From: Bacillota bacterium
GTDB lineage: Bacteria > Bacillota > UBA994
Length of the DNA: 12,331 nucleotides
Direction of reading: 5' to 3'
NCBI GenBank assembly: GCA_018725535.1
Contig: QLUS01000040.1
Location: forward strand, 1-12,331
Positions 5,365 through 12,331 of this stretch are shown one piece after another. The stretch's first letter is position 1. Each line of letters starts with the position of its first letter. The notes below the pieces were generated by a model. The model was not told the origin of the DNA. It saw only the letters and a program-made list of their open reading frames with translations, and did not search any database. The translations under genes and the position numbers were made by a program.

Positions 5365-6276
5365 TCACGCCCCTTCCCGTTTATCTTCGCCAATAACGCG
5401 CACCTCGGGTTCCAGCAAAATACCACTTTGCTCGCGCACCCTAGACTGCACGTGAAAAATCAGGTCCAGCACATCGCGCGCCGTAGCATTACCTATATTA
5501 ACAATAAAACCAGCATGCAAGGTGGAGACTTCCGCGTCACCAATGCGGCATCCCTTTAGCCCTGCCTGCTCAATCAGCCTGCCCGCGAAGTGCCCCGGCG
5601 GCCGCTTAAAGACGCTCCCGGCGCTAGGAAGTGCAATCGGCTGCTTTTCGCGGCGCAAACGGTTTAGCTCTGTAATGCGTGCTAGGCTTGTTTCCCTATC
5701 TCCCGCCACAAGCGACAAAGTCGCCTCAACTGCCACGAGGGTTCTTGCCTTAAGCGCGCTGTGACGGTAGCCGAAGCCTAATTCTTCGCCTTTAAGCTCT
5801 ACTTCCTCGCCCGCTAGAGTTAGCGCTCGCACCGCGCTTACTACGTCCTGCATCTCGCCATCGTAGGCACCGGCATTCATATTGAGCGCTCCGCCTAGCG
5901 TCCCCGGGATGCCCGCCGCAAACTCAAGTCCTGCGAGCCCCGCCTCCACTGCCACATGCGCAAGGGTAGACAAGAGCACTCCGCTCCCGGCCCGCAAGCT
6001 AGTGCCAAGCACGTGCACGTAGTCTAAGGTGCCCGACAACTTAATAACTAGGCCCCTGATGCCGCCATCACGCACCAAGAGATTACTCCCGTTGCCGATA
6101 AAGGTTACGCCAATGCCAAGTTCCTGCGCACCCTTCAGCGCACGCTTGAGTTCGTATGTATCGCGCGGGACAAACAACGCGTCCGCCGGTCCCCCGATGC
6201 GAAAAGAAGTATGCCTGTTCATTGGCTCGTCAAAACTAAGCGTACCCCCGAGGAGGTGGTTTAGTCTGTCGAGCAT
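5365..6276 (-). CDS. murB: UDP-N-acetylmuramate dehydrogenase MurB
   Basis: MurB is a cytoplasmic FAD enzyme that uses NADPH to reduce UDP-GlcNAc-enolpyruvate to UDP-MurNAc, the second step of muropeptide precursor synthesis. The 303-aa protein shows HTSFRIGGPAD (22-32), GNGSNLLVRDGG (61-72), AAGIPGTLGGALNMNAGAY (120-138), GYRHSALK (169-176) with the catalytic Arg171, SAGSVFKRP (218-226) with the proton-donor Ser221, and LEPEVRVIG (288-296) with Glu291. The length and lack of an inserted loop fit the shorter type II MurB of Gram-positive bacteria. The ATG at 6276 lies 16 bases inside the end of the M24 peptidase gene. Its ribosome binding site is weak, so translation is probably coupled. murC, acting next in the pathway, is at the right end of the window. 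Confidence 0.96.
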   Translation of the reverse strand: MLDRLNHLLGGTLSFDEPMNRHTSFRIGGPADALFVPRDTYELKRALKGAQELGIGVTFIGNGSNLLVRDGGIRGLVIKLSGTLDYVHVLGTSLRAGSGVLLSTLAHVAVEAGLAGLEFAAGIPGTLGGALNMNAGAYDGEMQDVVSAVRALTLAGEEVELKGEELGFGYRHSALKARTLVAVEATLSLVAGDRETSLARITELNRLRREKQPIALPSAGSVFKRPPGHFAGRLIEQAGLKGCRIGDAEVSTLHAGFIVNIGNATARDVLDLIFHVQSRVREQSGILLEPEVRVIGEDKREGA

Positions 6277-7370
6277 AAAAGCTTAACCACTTTCACTGCG
6301 CGCGGGTAGGTTGTAAGGCTCAGGGCTCCTGTAGCGGTGACACACACGTCGTCTTCAATGCGTACGCCGCCTATGCCGGGGAGATAAATCCCCGGTTCAA
6401 TAGTAAAGGTATGTCCTACCTGCAGTTTCTCAAGGCTACCACCCACGATGTAGGGTTCCTCATGTACCTCTAAGCCTAATCCGTGGCCGGTGCGATGCGT
6501 AAAGAACTCCCCATACCCCGCAAGCGAAATGCAGCTGCGCGCCACAGCGTCGATATGGCCCGCCTCTACATCCACGCCCACAGCTTCCCGCGCGAGCCGA
6601 TTAGCCTCAAAGACAACCGCGCCTATCTGTAGAAGTTCCGCGCTAGCATCCCCCAGCAAGAAAGTGCGCGTAATGTCGCTGGTGTAGCCGTCTACTAGGC
6701 AACCGAGATCAGCGACCACTGCATCCCCCGCCCTAAGCGGGCGGGTGCTGGTCGACGCGTGTGGCAGCGCCGTGCGCTCCCCCGCGATAATGCTCACAAA
6801 AGACATGCGGCCGCCGCGTGCCTTGACAAAATTCTCCGCCGCCTCGGCAATCTGCACTTCGGTAATCCCAAGCGCGAGGTTTTGCTCTACGACAGCCATC
6901 GCCGCGTCGGCCATTTGCGCGGCTTGTTGCAGCTTGTTGATTTCGGCTGGCTCCTTGCGCATGCGCTGCAGCGAGAGAATCGGGCGCAAGTCCGTGAGTT
7001 GCTTAACGCCACAAGAGTTCTCCAAAAGTTTGTACTCGAGCACACGCGCCGCCTGAAACTCCATGGCTAAGAGATTAATCTCTCCTATATGGCGGGCTAG
7101 CCGTTCAAACCCGGCACCAGCACTTTCCTCGTCAGTATAAGTGAAAAGGTTGTGCACGCCGGAATCCCTGCGCACGCGTTCCGCTTCAAAGGCAGGGCAT
7201 ACCGCCAAAACCCCGCCCGCCGCCGTAAAGACGAAGAGCAGCGGACGTTCACTTAGGTAAGTCGCCATGCCCGTGAGATAGAACAACCCTGCGCTTGGTA
7301 AAACCGCAGCGGCACAGATATTTCGCCCCCGCAAGTTTGCCGCTAAAGTTTCGATACGGTTAGTGTGCAT
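6261..7370 (-). CDS. M24 family Xaa-Pro aminopeptidase/dipeptidase
   Basis: A metallopeptidase of the pita-bread fold that removes the residue N-terminal to proline, or splits Xaa-Pro dipeptides, in the cytoplasm. The 369-aa protein has a creatinase-like N-terminal domain (about 1-135) and a catalytic M24 domain (about 140-365). All five metal ligands are present: D221 in VVADLG, D232 in YTSDITRTF, H296 in HRTGHGLGL, E325 in FTIEPGIYLPG and E339 in GGVRIEDD. The ATG at 7370 has GCGAGG about seven bases upstream. It lies 15 bases after the Nudix stop, and its end overlaps murB. In Bacillota a PepQ/YpdF/YqhT-type enzyme commonly has this form; aminopeptidase and dipeptidase activity cannot be told apart from sequence. 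Confidence 0.92.
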   Translation of the reverse strand: MHTNRIETLAANLRGRNICAAAVLPSAGLFYLTGMATYLSERPLLFVFTAAGGVLAVCPAFEAERVRRDSGVHNLFTYTDEESAGAGFERLARHIGEINLLAMEFQAARVLEYKLLENSCGVKQLTDLRPILSLQRMRKEPAEINKLQQAAQMADAAMAVVEQNLALGITEVQIAEAAENFVKARGGRMSFVSIIAGERTALPHASTSTRPLRAGDAVVADLGCLVDGYTSDITRTFLLGDASAELLQIGAVVFEANRLAREAVGVDVEAGHIDAVARSCISLAGYGEFFTHRTGHGLGLEVHEEPYIVGGSLEKLQVGHTFTIEPGIYLPGIGGVRIEDDVCVTATGALSLTTYPRAVKVVKLLCSTD

Positions 7371-7385
7371 AGCTTTGCCTCGCTT

Positions 7386-7802
7386 TCATGAACCCAAAAG
7401 TCGACGCTGCAGTTCCTCATATGCTAAGACTAGTTTCTCACGGTCTAAGTCATAGGTCAACATGCGCTCTGCCTGCTCGACGGAGACATATTGACCGGCA
7501 ATAATCTCGTAGCCATCGCACTTTATGTAATTAGTGTCCGCTTGCATCAGAAACCAATACACGGTTTTGTTGTGGCGTGTTCTGTCCTTCGGCGAAAAGA
7601 CTGTGTATTCCGTAGTACCCAGTGGAGCAAGCAGACGCGGGCGTATCCCCGCTTCCTCTGCCACCTCGCGCAATGCCGCCTGCTCAGGTGTCTCGCCTCG
7701 CTCAAGGTGCCCCTTGGGGAAGACCGCATCGCCGCGAAAGTTCGTCAGGACTAGCACGTCTCTGCCCCAGAAGACGATTCCTCCCGCACTCCACTCTTGC
7801 AT
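7386..7802 (-). CDS. Nudix hydrolase
   Basis: Nudix enzymes hydrolyse a nucleoside diphosphate linked to another moiety, using divalent cations. The 138-aa protein has a complete Nudix box from residues 31 to 53: G31, x5, E37, x7, R45 E46 x2 E49 E50 x G52, with the metal-binding REVAEEAG core. The region before it, VFPKGHLERGE (28-37), resembles diadenosine polyphosphate hydrolases and house-cleaning MutT-like enzymes. The substrate cannot be named. The ATG at 7802 has GAAAGGA about nine bases upstream. It lies between argS and the M24 gene with short gaps on both sides, consistent with one transcript. Length is typical. Confidence 0.92.
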   Translation of the reverse strand: MQEWSAGGIVFWGRDVLVLTNFRGDAVFPKGHLERGETPEQAALREVAEEAGIRPRLLAPLGTTEYTVFSPKDRTRHNKTVYWFLMQADTNYIKCDGYEIIAGQYVSVEQAERMLTYDLDREKLVLAYEELQRRLLGS

Positions 7803-7829
7803 AGAGACCAGTCCTTTCGCAGCCGATTC

Positions 7830-9524
7830 TTACATCTTGTCTACCGCAGTCACACCCAACAGGTATAGGCCGCGTGCGAGTATCCGTTGCGTCGCCAGAA
7901 CAACCGCGAGACGCGTCGCTGAGGCGTCCTTTTCCCCCCCGAGAATGCGCACATTGTGGTAATAGCGGTTAAAGAGAGCGGCAACATCTAGCACGTAGCG
8001 CGCGACTACCGATGGTTCGTACTCGGAGGCACTCCGCGCAATAATTTGCGGGAATTCGCCTAGAAGTTTTATCAGCGGCAAGGCATACTCGTCCGTCAGC
8101 GCAGCCTCGTCGCTAAGCGCCGGGGCGACCGCAGCCTTACGCAAAATCGAGCAAGCCCGCGCGTGTGTGTACTGCACATAGGGGCCGGTCTCCCCGTCAA
8201 AATTAAGCATCTCATCCCAGTCAAACAAGACATCTTTAATACGCCCGTGTTTAAGGTCTCCAAAGACAACGGCCCCCACACCGACATGCTGCGCGATGTC
8301 TCGCTTGTTCTCTAGCTCCGGGTTTTTGGCGTGAATAACCACTAACGCCAAATCAACCGCGCGCGCCAACACATCCTCGAGGAAAATGACATTGCCTTGG
8401 CGCGTAGACATCTTGCCTTCAGGAAACTTAAACAGCCCAAACGGCACGTGTACGAGCTTTTCGCCTGCAGGAGTGCGCATCAGGGTGAGAACTTGCTTTA
8501 CCTGCTTAAAGTGAAGCGTCTGCTCCTGCCCTACCACATAGAGCATAAGTTCCGGGTGGTGTTTCTTGTCGCGATACAAGGCGGCGGCGATGTCCCGCGT
8601 GGCATAGAGAGTAGCGCCGTCGGTTTTGCGCAAGAGACACGGCGGCATGCCGTAGTCGGCTAGGTCTACGATGACCGCGCCGTCTGAGACGGTCGTAAGA
8701 TCCTGTGCCTCAACTGCGGCGACTGTTGATGCTAGGAGCGGCTCATAGTAGCTCTCGCCAAGCCAGTAGTCAAATTCTACGCCCAGCAGATCATAGACAC
8801 GCTGGTATTCCTTGAGGCTTACTTCCACAAACCGCTGCCACAGCGACCGTGCCTCTTCGTCGCCTTCTTCCAGCCGCCTAAACCACACCCTCGCTTCTTC
8901 CAAAAGCTCGGGGCTGCTCTCCGCGCGGCGGTGAAATTCGACGTAGATTCTAAACAACGTCCCTATGGGATCGGAAATAAGCTCGTCATCTTTAGCCAAC
9001 AGTTTGTAGGCCACGATTAGTTTGCCAAACTGCGTTCCCCAGTCGCCAAGGTGATTAACGCGCACCACCCGGTAACCGAGTTCGCTGTAAATGCGCGACA
9101 GGCTGTGCCCAATCACTGTAGTGCGCAAGTGACCAATGCCAAATGGCTTAGCGATGTTCGGCGAGGAGAAGTCGATAACTACGGTTTTCCCCGCCCCTTT
9201 GTTTGTAAAGCCAAAGGAAGCCCCGTCCTGGAGGATGCCTTGCATAATATGACGTGTGACTGCCGCCTTTTCCAGCGTAAGATTGAGGTACCCTCCCGTG
9301 GCCTCGACACTGCTGGCTAAGCCGCCGAAGTCTGCCGCCTTGGCCAAATCGAGTGCAATTGCCTGTGGCGCTTTACGCAGAGTTTTAGCGAAGGAGAAAC
9401 AGGGGATGGCGATGTCTCCCCAAGCGGGATTAGGCGGCACCTCCATCAGCGCGCGCGCCGCTTCACTGCTCATATTGAGGAGGGGTGCGAGTTTACGGGC
9501 TATCTCCTGCCTAAACTTTTCCAT
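7830..9524 (-). CDS. argS: Arginyl-tRNA synthetase
   Basis: A class I aminoacyl-tRNA synthetase that charges tRNA-Arg with arginine in the cytoplasm. The 564-aa protein has the N-terminal Add-1 domain (about 1-110), which binds the tRNA elbow. The HIGH-region signature SSPNIAKPFGIGHLR spans 120-134. KMSTRQG is at 371-377, followed by the DALR-type anticodon-binding domain (about 440-564), with YTHARACSILRK near its start. In the HIGH motif the first His is Gly (GIGH, 129-132); the Bacillus-type ArgRS has a similar change, so I take this as subfamily variation. The ATG at 9524 has GGAGG eight bases upstream. A TTG at 9539 lies inside that site and is rejected. It follows the M20 peptidase after 41 bases and has no T-box leader, so it probably shares that transcript. 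Confidence 0.97.
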   Translation of the reverse strand: MEKFRQEIARKLAPLLNMSSEAARALMEVPPNPAWGDIAIPCFSFAKTLRKAPQAIALDLAKAADFGGLASSVEATGGYLNLTLEKAAVTRHIMQGILQDGASFGFTNKGAGKTVVIDFSSPNIAKPFGIGHLRTTVIGHSLSRIYSELGYRVVRVNHLGDWGTQFGKLIVAYKLLAKDDELISDPIGTLFRIYVEFHRRAESSPELLEEARVWFRRLEEGDEEARSLWQRFVEVSLKEYQRVYDLLGVEFDYWLGESYYEPLLASTVAAVEAQDLTTVSDGAVIVDLADYGMPPCLLRKTDGATLYATRDIAAALYRDKKHHPELMLYVVGQEQTLHFKQVKQVLTLMRTPAGEKLVHVPFGLFKFPEGKMSTRQGNVIFLEDVLARAVDLALVVIHAKNPELENKRDIAQHVGVGAVVFGDLKHGRIKDVLFDWDEMLNFDGETGPYVQYTHARACSILRKAAVAPALSDEAALTDEYALPLIKLLGEFPQIIARSASEYEPSVVARYVLDVAALFNRYYHNVRILGGEKDASATRLAVVLATQRILARGLYLLGVTAVDKM

Positions 9525-9565
9525 GCGGCAATCCTCCAAATCAAGGGAATGGGAGGGCGCTAGCC

Positions 9566-10672
9566 CTAAGTTATCAGCTCTAATGTCAGCCGCGCCACTG
9601 CCTCAAGATCTTTGATGGCGATATTTTCCTCTGTAGTGTGCACCTTCTTGTAGCCAATGCCGATGTTCGCCGTCGGGATACCGTTAGCGTTAAAGATATT
9701 GGCGTCGCTGCCGCCGCCGGAAGGGATTAACTCACCGCTCAGGTTAACCTTACGGCAAGCGCGCTTAAACAAGGCAAGGACGGGGGCGCTTGCATCAAGG
9801 CGAAAAGCCGAATACATACGGGCTATTTTGACCTCGGCTCGCGCACCCATTGCCGCTGCCGCTTGCTCGAGACACTCCCGCATATGTTGCGACTGGCGCT
9901 CTAGTTTGTCGTTCTGTAGGCTGCGTGCTTCAGCGAGGATTTCTACTTTATCGGTCACAATGTTCGTGGCTGTACCGCCCTTAATGGTGCCGATATTAGC
10001 CGTCGTCTCATGGTCTATGCGGCCCGTCTTCATCTCTGCAATACCGCGACTTGCGGCTACAATGGCGTTGATGCCGTCCTCGGGATTAACCCCCGCATGC
10101 GCTGCTTTGCCGTAGATGACGGCTTCTATTTTGTCTTGGGCAGGGCCTTGGATGATGGCAGAGCCTACAGGCCCGCTGCTGTCGAGCGCGTAGCCAAAAT
10201 CAGCATTGAGCTGGCTGTAGTCGAGATTCTTGGCGCCGTGCAGCCCGCCCTCTTCGCCAATGGTAAACACAAACGTGAGCGGCCCATGTTCTGTTTGGGT
10301 TTCTTTCAGGACATAAATGGCTTCAATGATAGCGGCAATGCCCGCCACATCGTCAGCGGCAAGAATCGTGCTGCCATCACTGTAAATAACCCCGTCCCTG
10401 ATCACAGGCTTAATCTTTAGGCCTGGTTCTACTCTATCCATATGGGCGGAGAACATGATTGTCGGCTTGTCCGACTTCCCGGGAAGTTTCGCGATAACAT
10501 TCCCCGCGTTCCCCCCAACTAACGCCCCGGCATTATCCATGTGCGCCGCTACGCCAAGGCCCTGCAACTGCCTGATAATCTCCGCCGCCATTTCTGCTTC
10601 CGCGCGCGGGGCGGAGTCAATTTGTACTAGTTTAAGAAAGTTGTCAACGAGTCGTGATGCGTTAATCTGCAC
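9566..10672 (-). CDS. PepT-like M20 family metallopeptidase
   Basis: A two-zinc aminopeptidase-like enzyme of the M20 family, closest in appearance to the PepT-like proteins of Bacillota (tripeptidase T relatives). The 368-aa protein shows SAHMDRV (75-81) with His77 and Asp79, LAADDVAG (104-111) with the bridging Asp107, IGEEGG (138-143) with the catalytic base Glu140, the ligand Asp164 in YALDSSG, and His345 in KKVHTTEE. The dimerisation lid domain is about 176-290. The GTG at 10672 has AAGGGGGA six bases upstream, a convincing start. It is the first gene of the minus-strand run leading to murB and carries a candidate promoter upstream. It probably cleaves peptides in the cytoplasm; whether on tripeptides or other substrates cannot be told. 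Confidence 0.9.
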   Translation of the reverse strand: MQINASRLVDNFLKLVQIDSAPRAEAEMAAEIIRQLQGLGVAAHMDNAGALVGGNAGNVIAKLPGKSDKPTIMFSAHMDRVEPGLKIKPVIRDGVIYSDGSTILAADDVAGIAAIIEAIYVLKETQTEHGPLTFVFTIGEEGGLHGAKNLDYSQLNADFGYALDSSGPVGSAIIQGPAQDKIEAVIYGKAAHAGVNPEDGINAIVAASRGIAEMKTGRIDHETTANIGTIKGGTATNIVTDKVEILAEARSLQNDKLERQSQHMRECLEQAAAAMGARAEVKIARMYSAFRLDASAPVLALFKRACRKVNLSGELIPSGGGSDANIFNANGIPTANIGIGYKKVHTTEENIAIKDLEAVARLTLELIT

Positions 10673-10723
10673 GTGTTTTCCCCCTTAGAAAATGCGGACT
10701 TAACAGTTTTGCTGAACGGAAAC

Positions 10724-10752
10724 ATGATAACATATGTTGACCAAGTTGTCGC
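10724..10752 (-). promoter_or_regulatory. Candidate promoter of the M20-argS-murB run
   Basis: Minus strand: the -35 is GCGACA (10747-10752; four of six), followed by 17 bases and a -10 of TATCAT (10724-10729; five of six). A perfect 10-base palindrome, AACATATGTT (10729-10738), lies inside the spacer and could be a regulator site. The GTG start is about 50 bases downstream. Promoters called by eye are uncertain. Confidence 0.45.
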
Positions 10753-10834
10753 ATGTGCAGAGTAACCCTCTTTAGCATAGTACAATCTATGTTTAGCGCG
10801 ACATCATAAAAGGAAGGGAGGCGGGAGGGCCACC

Positions 10835-12292
10835 ATGAACATAGCGATCCTACATACCCCCGAACACATCCACTTCATCGGCATTGACGGTATCTCCATG
10901 AGCGCGCTAGCGGCAATTATGCTTAAACGAGGTTGGCAAGTGTCGGGCTCTGACCTAAAGCAGTCGGATCTCACCCGGCGCTTGGTTAAGGACGGTGCCA
11001 CATTCTACCTGGGCCATGCTAAAGAGCATGTGCGGGGTGCGGAAGTGGTTGTGTTTACTGCGGCCATCAGGCCAGATAACCCCGAGCTAGCGGAAGCTAG
11101 GCGCATTGGCGCGACCGTTCTCACCCGCGCGGAGTTCCTAGGTGCCCTGATGGGGGAGGCGAGGTATGGCATTGCCATCAGCGGTTCGCACGGCAAGACG
11201 ACAACCACGGCGCTGGTTGGCCTGCTGTTCGAGCATGCTGGGCTCGACCCGACCGTGTTAATCGGTGGCGAACTCGATGCCTTAGGCGGCAATGTCAAGG
11301 TAGGGAGCAGCGAATACTTCGTGGCGGAAGCCTGTGAGTACGTTGAGACATTTTTGGCGCTGCGTCCCATGCTCGGAGTGATTCTTAATATTGATGCCGA
11401 CCACCTCGATTATTTCGGCGACATCTACCATATCAAAGCCGCCTTCCTGCGCTTTGCCAAGCTCATCCCCGAGCACGGCCTGTTAGTCGCCTGTCGGGAT
11501 GACGCAAATGTGCGGGAGATCCTCGCGGCCGCAAAATGCCCTGTGGCAACCTATGGCCTCACGCAAGGCGCAGACTGGTGGGCTACAGAGATAGAGCTCC
11601 GCCCCTCGGGCGAGAGCCTGTTTAACGTCTGTTACCGCGAAGAGAATTTGGGACGCGTCACCCTAGGCGTACCGGGGCGGCATAACATATCGAATGCTTT
11701 GGCAGGTCTAGCCGTGGGCAGTCACTTAGGTATCCCTTTTGCCACGATGGCCGCTACTCTAAAAGCTTTTAGGGGGACTCGCCGCCGCTTTCAGACTAAG
11801 GGCAAGTTCCGCGGCGCGACAATCATCGACGACTACGCGCATCACCCCACGGAAATCCGCGCCACCTTAGCTGCCGCTCGCGCTCTCGCTCCCGAGCGCG
11901 CGGTAGTCGTGTTTCAGCCCCATACCTACACGCGTACTAAGGCCTTGCTCTGCGAGTTCGCGGCATGCTTTGACGACGCGGACGAGGTAATCATCACAGA
12001 TATTTACGCCGCGCGCGAACAAAACACCCACGGCATAAGCTCACAGCATCTCGTAAATAAAATGAAGGCCGAGCGGTCGTCGGTTCACTATATAGGAGCC
12101 TTGGAGGACGCCGCCGCTTTCCTCGCGACACGGCTACGGGACGGCGACCTGTTGCTAACAATGGGTGCAGGCGACGTGCACTACGTCGGCGAGGCCCTGC
12201 TTGGCCTTGAAGCAAAAGAAGCAAAAGGGACGGAAGCAAAAGGGAAGCAAAAGGGACGGAGCCTGCTGCTTCGCGAGCAGCCCTTGTCGTAA
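10835..12292 (+). CDS. murC: UDP-N-acetylmuramate--L-alanine ligase MurC
   Basis: MurC adds L-alanine to UDP-MurNAc with ATP, the first amino acid of the peptidoglycan stem peptide. Rossmann domain: HFIGIDGISMSALA (13-26), where D18 and S21 replace the usual glycines, and VSGSDL (36-41). ATP domain: P-loop SGSHGKTTT (116-124), VAEACEY (163-169), NIDADHLDYFGD (185-196), GRHNISNALA (281-290). C-terminal domain: RRRFQ (316-320), DDYAHHPTEI (332-341), QPHTYTRT (361-368), MGAGDV (443-448). The ATG at 10835 has GGGAGG about six bases upstream. Residues about 459-485, rich in Lys, Glu and Gly, are encoded by direct repeats and look like an added tail, making the protein about 25 residues longer than usual. 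It is divergent from the M20-to-murB run. No convincing promoter is visible beyond a TACAAT at 10781-10786 without a -35. Confidence 0.95.
   Translation: MNIAILHTPEHIHFIGIDGISMSALAAIMLKRGWQVSGSDLKQSDLTRRLVKDGATFYLGHAKEHVRGAEVVVFTAAIRPDNPELAEARRIGATVLTRAEFLGALMGEARYGIAISGSHGKTTTTALVGLLFEHAGLDPTVLIGGELDALGGNVKVGSSEYFVAEACEYVETFLALRPMLGVILNIDADHLDYFGDIYHIKAAFLRFAKLIPEHGLLVACRDDANVREILAAAKCPVATYGLTQGADWWATEIELRPSGESLFNVCYREENLGRVTLGVPGRHNISNALAGLAVGSHLGIPFATMAATLKAFRGTRRRFQTKGKFRGATIIDDYAHHPTEIRATLAAARALAPERAVVVFQPHTYTRTKALLCEFAACFDDADEVIITDIYAAREQNTHGISSQHLVNKMKAERSSVHYIGALEDAAAFLATRLRDGDLLLTMGAGDVHYVGEALLGLEAKEAKGTEAKGKQKGRSLLLREQPLS
12209..12259 (+). repeat. GAAGCAAAAGGGACGG direct repeats inside the murC 3' end
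   Basis: Four overlapping copies start at 12209, 12218, 12233 and 12244. The full unit is GAAGCAAAAGGGACGG, complete at 12218-12233 and 12244-12259; the other copies are truncated at GAAGCAAAA or GAAGCAAAAGG. A further partial copy, GAAGCAAAA, lies at 12318-12326 beyond the stop codon. The block is translated as the Lys/Glu/Gly-rich MurC tail. Similar GAAGCAAAAG/GGGACGG motifs occur as dispersed repeats in some Bacillota, from memory. The hairpin that follows (GCTGCT 12265-12270 with AGCAGC 12276-12281) has no T-run. Confidence 0.8.
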
Positions 12293-12331
12293 CGCGCTAT
12301 GCAATAATCGAGCGCCTGAAGCAAAAAGCTC

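Noticed and set aside
6261..6276. The 16-base overlap of the M24 and murB genes as a possible frameshift
   Set aside because: Both proteins are full length with all motifs; such overlaps are ordinary in operons.
10737..10786. A plus-strand murC promoter from TTGACC (10737-10742) or TTGTCG (10746) with TACAAT (10781-10786)
   Set aside because: The spacings are far from 17 bases (38 and 29), so no pair forms; TACAAT alone is too little to call.
12265..12281. Hairpin near the murC stop as a terminator
   Set aside because: It lies within the coding region and is followed by CCTTGTCG, with no T-run.

Overview
The window looks like a chromosomal housekeeping stretch of a GC-rich Bacillota, most likely a Clostridia-type anaerobe. 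The grounds are strong purine-rich Shine-Dalgarno sites before nearly every gene, the dusB-to-greA gene order next to an apparent rRNA leader, a Bacillus/Clostridium-type ArgRS, and a C_GCAxxG_C_C redox protein. This is read from the sequence alone; no taxonomic search was possible. No phage, insertion sequence transposase or CRISPR array is visible.

Layout. Left block, minus strand: a 55-aa zinc-ribbon protein and dusB (4681 to 3554) end in a clear intrinsic terminator. A separate unit with its own promoter then begins: a Cro-type HTH regulator (3446), a protein of the family databases call quinate 5-dehydrogenase, an acyl-ACP-reductase-like protein often labelled shikimate dehydrogenase, and greA, ending in a probable terminator at 138-172. 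Beyond greA the minus strand carries a plausible promoter and a motif resembling the Bacillota rRNA leader, so an rRNA operon may follow outside the window. Centre: a tRNA-Pro(CGG) on the plus strand, with a good promoter and tandem hairpins behind it. Right block, minus strand: a PepT-like M20 peptidase, argS, a Nudix hydrolase, an M24 Xaa-Pro peptidase, murB and a C_GCAxxG_C_C protein form a tight co-directional run (10672 to 4931). murC is divergent on the plus strand.

How they work together. MurB and MurC act at consecutive steps of peptidoglycan precursor synthesis. ArgRS, tRNA-Pro and DusB serve translation, GreA serves transcription, and the two peptidases recycle peptides. The HTH / quinate-DH-like / AAR-like trio is the least understood part. 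The AAR-like protein keeps the Rossmann motif and the cysteine equivalent to the catalytic residue of cyanobacterial fatty-aldehyde-forming acyl-ACP reductases, so the trio is a candidate uncharacterised aldehyde or lipid module with its own palindromic operator.

The intergenic DNA carries three unrelated small-repeat families: heptanucleotide tandem repeats (1-35 and 2851-2919), an ACCACAGAG inverted-repeat element (1780-1900), and GAAGCAAAAGGGACGG direct repeats (12209-12259). The last has become the C-terminal tail of MurC. Several starts were moved from the longest reading frame to the codon with a good ribosome binding site: greA, AAR-like, HTH, zinc ribbon, C_GCAxxG and argS.
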